DNA from: Mesostigma viride
Lineage: Eukaryota > Streptophyta > Mesostigmatophyceae > Mesostigmatales > Mesostigmataceae
Reading direction: 5' to 3'
Length of the DNA stretch: 64,000 nucleotides
NCBI GenBank assembly: GCA_009746045.1
Contig: RPFO01000167.1
Span: 2,270,152 to 2,334,151, forward strand
Shown here: piece after piece, positions 56,126 to 64,000 of the stretch
Position numbering within the stretch: the stretch's first letter is position 1
Layout of the letters: each line of letters starts with the position of its first letter
Made by a program: the position numbers and the translations under genes
Notes under the pieces: generated by a model
The model's input: only the letters and a program-made list of their open reading frames with translations
Database searches by the model: none
Told to the model about the DNA's origin: nothing

Positions 56126-58115
56126 ATGACGAGCAAACGCTCCTCTACACAAAGCAGCCTGGCGGCTGCGCTAATTAAGCCCTGAAAATACGTCTGCAGC
56201 TCCGGCCTCCGGCTGCAGCTTCGCCCTCAGGCCCGAAAGGCAGTGGTGACAAGTGCTAGTCGTGCACTGGTGGTTGCCCAGTGCTAGCCCCCCACCGCGA
56301 GCTTGCGCCTCGCCATCTGCATCGCCCAAACCTAAACGCAGCCGCCCTGAGGAATCGCCCCCAGGCTGCCTGCCGAGCCGAGCTGGGATGAAGTCGACTT
56401 TGATCGACATCTGACACCTCAGCCACATGGTGGACACTTAGACTGTCAAGCCGATCCCATGCAGTCGCCAATTCATGCACGCCCTGTTCTATACGGGTCG
56501 CGCACCTCACTTCATTGCCATTTGCCAGCACCTTCACGTCCTCAGTCGCCTCGATATTCCGCCTGGCCGCGTGGTCGGTGCTTACACGCCGGATCTGCGC
56601 AGCCTCCCTCTCCCCCGCCTTCAGCTCATCGCCCTCTGCTCCCTCCGGCCTCGGGCGCTCTGCCGCCGAGATCTGGCCCCACTTCCTCTTCCATCTCCGA
56701 AATCCGCTCCATCCTGAAGAAGGCCCTCGAGCAGCACGTGACACCCCTCGCCGCAGATGTGGCGGCCATGATGATGGGCGGCACGCTGCATGGCTGCCGA
56801 GATTCCTCTCCTTGCGATCTCCTCCACCACCACCACCTCCTCCAAGCTCCTCGAGCCTCCACCGCCACCACCACCGACGCCCTCACTGCCCAGCTACTCG
56901 CCATCGCCTCAACAAGCGCCTTGAAAGGATAATGCCATCGCCATCGAATGCCTGCAAAACACCGCAGGCATCACTGCCCAGCCGGCGGTGAAGGACACGA
57001 TCGCCACCCGGCCAGGCCTGCTGGTCCTGCCGGCGATGCACTTCCCACCCAGACCTGACCGGCAGCCATGCTGATGAACCACTGACCACCACCTGACCAC
57101 CTCCGCCAGCGCCGCCCAGCTCAAGCAGCAGACGCTCGACCTCCGCGAAGAGGCCGAGCTCGAAAAGCGCAGCCAGGGTTAACGTCATCATCAAGAACTT
57201 CTACCAGCTTCGGGACGAGACCTCCGAGACCCTTGCCACGGCGTTGATGAGAACAAAATCCTTGTCCCCATGGCTCTCACTGGTAAGGGCAAGCCATGGG
57301 GGGTGACCCGCCAAGGTTCCCCGCTCACGGGGTTAGGCTGGCCCCTCGATCCCATTGCTCCTCACCTTTGACACCATGGTCGATCGATAAGATGGAGTTC
57401 CTCAAGCGTCACAAGCGGCTTGGGGGGACCTCCTACACGCTGGACGGCGACTTGACATTGACGCAGCAACAACGGCGATGGGAGCTATGGCCGACCTACC
57501 TCCAGCTCCGACAGACGGCATGCAGGGCAGAAGCCGGCGCGGTCTACTGGAGTGGGGCGGACCGATCTACGTCGCCCACAACTTAGCCCTGGCAGGCCGG
57601 ACCCCTGCCGCCCCAGCCACCCAGCCACCCCAGCCTAGGGGATTATCTACTAGCAGTATAGTGTAGACTAGAAAAGCTTAGTAGTGCAGCGTGGCCATGT
57701 ATCACCTACGTGATGGGCCCGGCACACAAGCCCTTCCAATAGCTGTAGCGATTTTGAGTGGCATGCTTTGCCCATGCAGAGAGTCACTCTCTGCTGAGAT
57801 GCCATGCATGCACCAGCTATATTGTATATAGCCTAGCCATATATATCTTCCATCCCATACGTCATGCAGGCCTTCTAGGCCATCGATCTCCCCAAGCTGC
57901 CCCGTGCGAGCATGATCGGGATGCATGATCCATCATGGTGGTGCAGGTACCGTACATTGTGCACCCAGAGCAGGTGACAGTTTACATCCTACACTGACCT
58001 GCAGGTTGTAGCCCAGACTGTATTAAAAACCCGGCCATAGATGCCCCTTTCTATGCAGGGCTATGTGTTACATATGCTCTCCACGGAGCTATGATCTTAA
58101 TTAAGTAATTAATTA
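56126..58115 (+). mobile_element. ORF1-only non-LTR element (family H, copy H2), degraded
   Basis: Starts ATGACGAGCAAACGCTCC directly on the TATATAT tract at the end of B2. Recognisable pieces: ALEQHVTPLAADVAAMMMGG (cf. AFQQHVTPLAADVAAMGG), LDGDLTLTQQQRRWELWPTY (cf. LDDDLTLAQQQRRRELWPTY). Frameshifts are frequent. The 3' UTR parallels that of H1 and ends GTGTTACATATGCTCTCCAC, GGAGCTATGATCTTAATTAA, then TTAATTAATTAAT. Confidence 0.75.
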
Positions 58116-58744
58116 ATTAATTTGCGATCGGCACTACGCAGCACATATGCCGGCCAGGCTGTACAGGGCATGCAAAGGCGGCGTGCCTATACAGGTCATG
58201 CAAAGACTGACGGTGAGTCTTGGGAAAGTGTTGCGAACGTGCACAGATTGTGATGAGAACAACGTGGGTCATGGCCGGTGCTATTGGCTACTGCTCCTTC
58301 ATGGGTGACATGTGCCAACTGTGGCAGCGACGACATGCCAGTTTAGGGGGTATTTAAAGTACGTACTTTAACCTCAGAATAATCAGATTATGCCAGGTGC
58401 ATGGTGGGAATCTTTCCCGCCTCTAATTTGTCGTTATGAAAAGACCAGTATCGCCCTCTAAATGGCAAGAACTCCTGTTTATCGACATAGCAGCCATGCC
58501 TACTTTTGGATGAAGGCTGCGTGCTACAGCCTTGCTCGCTAGCCCAAAATTTCATGACATATGATATCAGTTAGCAAGATGAAGACAGCCAGCCTAGTCT
58601 TATAGGGATCTACTAGCTTTATACCATCATGAACGACTCGAAAATGCTAGTACCCAATCCGAAAGGCTTGCATCACTCCCCGGAAAGGAGAACTTTTGCG
58701 GATGACTGTAGGTGTCAGTTGGCGATGCCTTAGTAGGATCCGGA

Positions 58745-58812
58745 GACGTCCGTCCTATAGTCAGCAAAATTGGTGCGAGAGGTCCCCAGTTCGATTCCGG
58801 CCTGGATTCATT
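58745..58812 (+). other. tRNA-like / Pol III B-box-like remnant
   Basis: CCTATAGTCAGCA followed 25-30 bp later by CCCAGTTCGATTCCGGCC resembles the D-arm and T-arm of a tRNA (most like tRNA-Asp), but the acceptor and T stems do not pair well and no anticodon arm is formed. Probably a decayed tRNA-derived element, not a functional tRNA. Confidence 0.3.
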
Positions 58813-58892
58813 TGCAGATCGCGTTTTTCCGCGTTTTCCGCGGACCGGCACTGAACGCAAATGGTTTTCACCTTTGCGGCGTGCCAAATCAG

Positions 58893-59050
58893 AATGAACG
58901 ACTCGAAAATGCGGATAAGATAACGGTAGGCTCAAGCTACCATGGTCCGGATTCTCCAGATTTCTGGCTTGCGCTAGCTGGTTGTCTCATTGATATATCA
59001 ATGAGGCGACTAGCTATGTCCATGAGACAACCAGTGCAGCCCAGAAATCC
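58893..59050. mobile_element. two SINE-like ends, head to head
   Basis: 58893-58993 matches (minus) the first 100 bp of the SINE-like element; 59014-59050 is the same end inverted (CATGAGACAACCAGTGCAGC, CCAGAAATCC). Together they form an inverted repeat around TGATATATCA. Confidence 0.6.
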
Positions 59051-59226
59051 AGGAGTGTCCAGTTGTAAGCCGACCACTGCTGCGATCACTCTCCCGCCAT
59101 TTGTACGAGAAATCGCCAAACATGAAGCTACCAGGGCGCGCTTCAAGCTGCTCGGCAGTTGGCTTCCCGACTGTGAGGACGACCCGTCAGTGACAACATG
59201 GATCGGCATGGCGTGGGCGCAACTCC

Positions 59227-59640
59227 ATGCACCGCCGCGCCGCTAGCGCTGGTGGAGCAACCCCGCCTTACCCCGGATCGTCAAGCGTGACCTCTTCAAG
59301 GTCGTCATATTCTGACGATCCTGACCTACGGCGCCGAGACCTGGACACTGACGCAGGAGCTGGAGCAACGACTCGACGGCAACGTCACCAAGATGCTGCG
59401 CAAGGCCCTTATCATCCCCTTTGGTTTGCACATTAGTAATGAGGATTTGTACGCTGATCTATGTTTCCCACATTATTAGGCGCAGGCGCCTGGGCCTAGC
59501 CGGGCACCTGGCCTGCACAGATCAGGTAGACTTGATCAGATAGACTAGCTGGCACCAAGCCTGCCCAGCCTGGGCGTTATGTCCTCACCTGGCGTGCCCC
59601 AGACCGCGCGCGGCAGGGCCGCCACCCATGGACTTTTCGT
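59227..59640 (+). pseudogene. LINE C-terminal remnant
   Basis: TYGAETWTLTQELEQRLDGN, VTKMLRKALIIPFG and RRRRLGLAGHLACT in shifting frames match the C-terminal block of the LINE at 27405-28977 (TYGAEAWTLTE; RQRRLAFVGHLAR). Only this part is left. Confidence 0.72.
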
Positions 59641-59936
59641 GATAGACTCGGCATGGACATGTGCTACCCTAGACGTGACGGGCTCACACCCGGGCAGCCT
59701 CCTGGTTTGTCTGTAATATGGAGGCAGATGGTACGCAAGGATAGATGGCAAGTAGTGAGGAAGGAGACCACCCCCAAGCCTTTTGGGGCTCCGCGTGTGA
59801 CCGCGTATGGCATTCATAGCGATTCGGGCCGTGGTGCCCACAACCCTGTAACTAGGACCTAGATAGCTTACATCATCCATTCCATCCCATGTTCCCCTCC
59901 CACTGAGGACTTATGCTCACGTGACGCAGTCACGTG

Positions 59937-60010
59937 TCAATTAATTAATTGATATTAAAGTGTCAATTAATTAATGAAAATTAATTAATTAATTAATTAA
60001 TTAATTAATG
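59937..60010. repeat. (TTAA/AATT)n tract
   Basis: Repeated TTAATTAATTAAT; similar tails end the family H elements, so this may be the tail of the LINE remnant just upstream. Confidence 0.75.
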
Positions 60011-60311
60011 GAGCTACCATATCAATAGGTCATGTCAGCAATTGCGTTAGCCATGCCATGCCATGTGTTCAAACGTCCAATAAAGGCTGCACACAGCTAG
60101 CCATATATCCAATAGCTATGTAACAGTCACCTTTCCAGAAGCTCTCCACTGGCTCTCCATTAGCTGCCCACTCGCTGCCCTCTGGATGTGCTTCCGCACT
60201 ATCCGCTAGCTACGCTTCTAGAGGCATCCAATAGCTGTGCATCCGCACTGCCCACTACGGCTGCACACTAGTGACCCATGCCCGCTACTAGCTGTGCATC
60301 CGCACCTCCCG

Positions 60312-60965
60312 CTACTGGCAGTGCTTCCGTCTCGCCGCCGTCAGCGCCGCCAGCGCCCTCCTTGCCGATGCTGAGTTGGGGCACGCGTGCAGCCAGCGCA
60401 GCGCCTCCCGGTATACAGGGGACGCCTGTGACCCGGTGGCAGTCTGGATATCACTAGACTTGACAGGGGGGCCGCCCGCTTGCGCACCCTGGGGGCGTTC
60501 CGTCGCCGAGAGCACGGTGCGGCCACATGCCATGGTTGCCGCACACCGTGTGCTGCCTATCATGTCCAGGAGCTCAAGAAGGCTCTGCGGTCGGGACTGG
60601 GAACTAGTGTAACCACTAGGTCCGAGCACACTTGCAGGGTGGCCACCTTGGAGTCTGGGTCCCATGGGTCCTCCCCTGGCCCCACCCATGGGCACGGAGG
60701 GGCTGCCACTGAGGCTCAAGAAGCCGAGAGGGGGGACCAACCGGAGGACCGCCTGAGCACTCTCGGCCAGGGAGGGGGACCCCGCAGCGGAACACAGAGC
60801 TGCCTGGCCCAGGGTGCAGCGAAGGGGGAGGTCTTGGATGTGGGATGGCCAGGAGTGAAGTGCGCGGGCCAGAAGCCGGGTCGCGCGTTTCGCCTGCCCG
60901 CGTGCCTGTTGGTCGGGCAAGATGGTCCAGTTGGGTCCACAGCGATTGGCGGAGAGGGGGCACAT
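60312..60965 (-). CDS. hypothetical protein, possible 3' exon of the gene at 62392-63812
   Basis: 217 codons on the minus strand, ending in AALTAARRKHCQ and a stop. Segments such as ATRLLARALHSWPSHIQDLP, LAESAQAVLRLVPP and REALRWLHACPNSASARRAL look helical, like an alpha-solenoid, but no family is recognised. The 5' limit is uncertain. It is separated from the next minus-strand frame by 1.4 kb holding a satellite, so the two may be exons of one gene. Confidence 0.35.
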   Translation of the reverse strand: MCPLSANRCGPNWTILPDQQARGQAKRATRLLARALHSWPSHIQDLPLRCTLGQAALCSAAGSPSLAESAQAVLRLVPPLGFLSLSGSPSVPMGGARGGPMGPRLQGGHPASVLGPSGYTSSQSRPQSLLELLDMIGSTRCAATMACGRTVLSATERPQGAQAGGPPVKSSDIQTATGSQASPVYREALRWLHACPNSASARRALAALTAARRKHCQ

Positions 60966-61017
60966 ATTAGATGTGGGACATGGTGAAAAAGGAAAAAATA
61001 ATTGAGTTCGTGAATGC

Positions 61018-61817
61018 GTAGTAAGATGTGGGGATCCGTGATAACATAATGAAATACTACTATTCCACTACTATTAGTACTACTTTATTAGTAAGATGTG
61101 GGGATCCGTGATAACATAATGAAATACTACTATTCCACTACTATTAGAGTAAGATGTGGGGATCCGTGATAACATAATGAAATACTACTATTCCACTACT
61201 ATTAGTACTACTTTATTAGTAAGATGTGGGGATCCGTGATAACATAATGAAATACTACTATTCCACTACTATTAGAGTAAGATGTGGGGATCCGTGATAA
61301 CATAATGAAATACTACTATTCCACTACTATTAGTACTACTATATTAGTAAGATGTGGGGATCCGTGATAACATAATGAAATACTACTATTACACAACTAT
61401 TAGTACTACTATATTAGTAAGATGTGGGGATCCGTGATAACATAATGAAATACTACTATTACACTATTAGTACTACTATATTAGTAAGATGTGGGGATCC
61501 GTGATAACATAATGAAATACTACTATTACACAACTATTAGTACTACTATATTAGTAAGATGTGGGGATCCGTGATAACATAATGAAATACTACTATTACA
61601 CTATTAGTACTACTATATTAGTAAGATGTGGGGATCCGTGATAACATAATGAAATACTACTATTCCACTACTATTAGAGTAAGATGTGGGGATCCGTGAT
61701 AACATAATGAAATACTACTATTCCACTACTATTAGTACTACTATATTAGTAAGATGTGGGGATCCGTGATAACATAATGAAATACTACTATTACACTACT
61801 ATTAGTACTACTTTATT
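61018..61817 (+). repeat. 70/58-bp satellite array, 12 units
   Basis: Twelve units start with GTAAGATGTGGGGATCCGTG (61021, 61091, 61149, 61219, 61277, 61347, 61417, 61484, 61554, 61621, 61679, 61749). Spacings are 70, 67 or 58 bp; the 58-bp form lacks the TACTACTTTATTA-type end. Long and short forms alternate at the left. Units are nearly identical. Confidence 0.95.
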
Positions 61818-62391
61818 ATATGATTGAACGCATGCCGGCATAGGCAGGCGCCCTGACCGTCAGGGGCAGGATACATAGCCCCACCAACAGGACCACCGTT
61901 AACAACAATAAGCTTAATGGTTTATTATTCGTAGCTTGAGCAGGCATACAACAGTTGTGACCGGAAGACAATACAAGTCGTAATCTTTAAACACTTGGCA
62001 GGACCTCCACAAGGCATGATACCGGACTAGCTATTTGAGCTACTAAGTAACCGACAGCAGCGGATTTGAAGTACCAACCATTGCCAGAGCAGATAAGGCC
62101 GACAAAAATCACCCACAATATACCACCCACAAAGTACCACCCAACAAGTGCCACCCAGACATCGCCACCCACATCCACTTCCCATGGTATGTCATTGTTC
62201 ACACCCTAGATACGTCATCTGCGAGAGTCCATTTCCTCCAATGAACTATAACCCCTTCTCGCAACAGCTAATTGACACGATCTAGCTAATCCATGATACA
62301 ATCTAGCTCGTCCATTTCCCTCCAACGATTACTAGAAGCCCTTCACGCAACAGCTAGCCCATTATATAATCTAGCTAAAACACAATATAAT
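61818..62391. other. unassigned, between satellite and hypothetical gene
   Basis: No gene seen. Repeated short phrases (CCACCCACAAAGTACCACCC; AATCTAGCTAA) occur at 62110-62160 and 62280-62400. Confidence 0.45.
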
Positions 62392-63812
62392 CTAGCTAAT
62401 CCAAATAACACGGCCACGAAGAAGAATGCTCGACAAGACCACAGTACTTCGATAGCAGGATGCATGAAGCATGATGCATGACAAGAATCGAGAGCGTCGC
62501 AGCACACCCACCAGCCACACACGCGCCAGCACAATGGCACCATCCACCGGCCACCGCGTCATCACCGCGCCGACCGCCTCCTCCATCAGCTCACTCCTTG
62601 CGGCACCGCCACCTGGCACTTGGGGGTTCCCCGGCTTGTCGACAAACTCTAACGGCACGGTGTGTGGTGTTGGGATCGCGGGCTCGACGCTTGTGCCTGG
62701 GGCGGAGCCTTCCCCCATCAGGGATGGCGTTGACAACATCACAGGCACGGTGGGCCCACCTGCTGAAACGGAACCAAATCCGCAGCATGCCTCCGGCGCG
62801 CACAGTGCCGCAGCCGCAAGAATAACCAGCCAGAGTGACCGGGAGCCGTCCACGCCATCGCCCAGGTGGCGTCGGCATGCCGCCATCAGCCAGGGTGGCA
62901 GCTCCAAACCTGCAGAAGCACTAGCGGCAGCCGCGGCATGTGTGCCATTACTTGCGGCCGCCAATATCCCCCCTTGTTCTACTGGCACGCGGTACCCCTT
63001 TCCTGTTGAAGGGGTACCTACCTTGTGAACCTCGCCGTGAGTCCTCAACGAGGAGGTCGTGTCTGGATCCTCGGCCCCACCCGCGTGCGGATCCAGCATA
63101 AGCTCACTTACGGTACTGCCCAAGATTGAACCGCTCAGGGACCCGAGCAATCCCTCCATCACGGAGCCATGGCCACTCTGGTGATGACGACTGCTATGGA
63201 TGTCGTCGTGGCCGGGGCCTCGACCATGATGGGTCCTCTGCCACGACCAGAAGAGGACCTGAACTGCGGACGCCAGAAGCGACAGCAGCGCCTCCCGGGC
63301 CGCCGCGAGCTGCTCATGGGGCGACTCGCCTGAGGGCAGAAGAGGAGCAGGGGGAGGAGGTCTGTTGACAGAGCCATCCGACAAAGTCGGCGGGAGTGTT
63401 GGTTCCGACGCGGTGATGGCTGAGGCGGTGACTGACTGGCTCGGTTGCGGCGTGCAGGTGCCTTGCTGTGCGCTATCGGATCGTGGGGCGGTGTGCGGGG
63501 GGGTGGATGCAGCAGGGAGGGATGCAGGGCCGCGCAGCGATGGCGCGCTGTGGGGAGTGGATTCAACAGGGAGCGATGCCACGGTGACGGCGGCAGCATC
63601 CAGGCGGTGAGCGGCACACGTGACCGCTGCCTTCAGGGCCGCCCCTGCCAGTTCCAAAAATAGCGCGACTGAGGGTGACGGAAGGCAGCACTGCGTCGGT
63701 GCCGAGGTGGCAGAGTCCTGAGGAGGCGTTGAGGCTGGCGGGGGGCAGGTCGCGGTGCAGAGCAGCGCCAGCGAGTAGCCTTGGAGTAATTCGGGGTCTC
63801 CGCGGAGCAGGC
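62392..63812 (-). CDS. hypothetical protein, internal/3' exon, partial
   Basis: A long minus-strand frame. It begins at a good acceptor (TGCCCAG then GCCTGCTCCGCGG at 63812) preceded by a C/T-rich tract and stays open to 62392. It reads LLRGDPELLQGYSLALLCTA, then Pro/Ser/Thr-rich stretches, VALFLELAGAALKAAVTC, LLSLLASAVQVLFWSWQRTH, LELPPWLMAACRRHLGDG, LWLVILAAAALCAPEACC and MEEAVGAVMTRWPVDGAIVL. Helical, alanine/leucine-rich blocks separated by low-complexity linkers suggest a large repeat-type scaffold, but I do not recognise the family. The last 50 codons may be intron (a GTGGGT donor follows VLARVWL). Confidence 0.5.
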
Positions 63813-64000
63813 CTGGGCATTTAGGGGGGGAGGGTGGTGGTGGTGGTGGTGGGGAGAATCAATATACATCAATAGCTTGAAAGATTACATGGCGTGAGTG
63901 GGTGGGTGCAAAAGGCAAGATGCAGGTGTGACGGGCATGGGCGGGTTGATGGATTGACTGATTTATGAATCTGCCGCCGCCGTCGCCGATGAAAGCTGCT

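Larger units (their letters stand above)
58116..60311. other. intergenic repeat-rich region
   Basis: No host gene seen. Contains SINE-like ends, a tRNA-like stretch, a LINE remnant and an AT tetranucleotide tract, described separately. Confidence 0.5.

Noticed and set aside
58745-58812. Functional tRNA-Asp gene
   Set aside because: The T stem and acceptor stem do not pair and no anticodon arm can be drawn, so only a tRNA-like remnant is reported.
61018-61817. Possible CRISPR-like array (regular repeats with spacers)
   Set aside because: The intervening sequences are also repeated, and the context is eukaryotic; it is a satellite.

Overview
The window is eukaryotic nuclear DNA: GC-rich, full of GT-AG introns, and dense in micro- and minisatellites and non-LTR retrotransposons. 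Four spliced protein-coding genes are recognisable. The set (an RNA polymerase III subunit, AK6, and a mitochondrial CBS-pair protein resembling plant CBSX3), together with the base composition, suggests a unicellular green-lineage alga. That assignment is an inference, and other GC-rich protists are possible.

Layout. 1-10.9 kb: the 3' four exons of a very large F-box/right-handed beta-helix protein gene (+), cut by the left edge. 10.9-13.9 kb: intergenic, with a SINE-like copy. 13.9-25.0 kb: a complete ten-exon RPC6/RPC34 gene (+) whose introns carry many minisatellites. 25-34 kb: a LINE remnant followed by a near-complete R2-like non-LTR retrotransposon (RING-H2, two zinc fingers, reverse transcriptase, CCHC, restriction-like endonuclease). 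35.2-39.1 kb: a four-exon AK6 gene (-). 40.2-43.8 kb: a four-exon CBS-domain gene (+), divergent from AK6. 44-46.3 kb: nothing recognised. 46.3-58.1 kb: a dense nest of retroelement pieces made of L1-ORF1-like ORF1-only elements and fragments of two R2-like families in alternating orientation, nearly every junction lying on an AATATATA tract. 58-60 kb: SINE and LINE scraps. 60.3-63.8 kb: minus-strand exons of an unrecognised gene, interrupted by a 70/58-bp satellite.

The most striking observation is a pattern shared by all four spliced genes. Next to many exon edges the intron holds one to four diverged partial copies of that edge: the splice site plus about 10-50 bp of exon. Donor copies lie downstream of the real donor and acceptor copies lie upstream of the real acceptor. 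I call these splice-boundary echoes. They look like repeated tandem duplication across exon-intron junctions and may be a route of intron growth or a source of decoy splice sites. A second notable system is an R2-type retrotransposon that carries a RING-H2 domain and appears to insert at, or recombine through, AT-repeat tracts.

All exon structures were built by eye from reading frame, splice consensus and family motifs. No alignment, transcript or database search was run.
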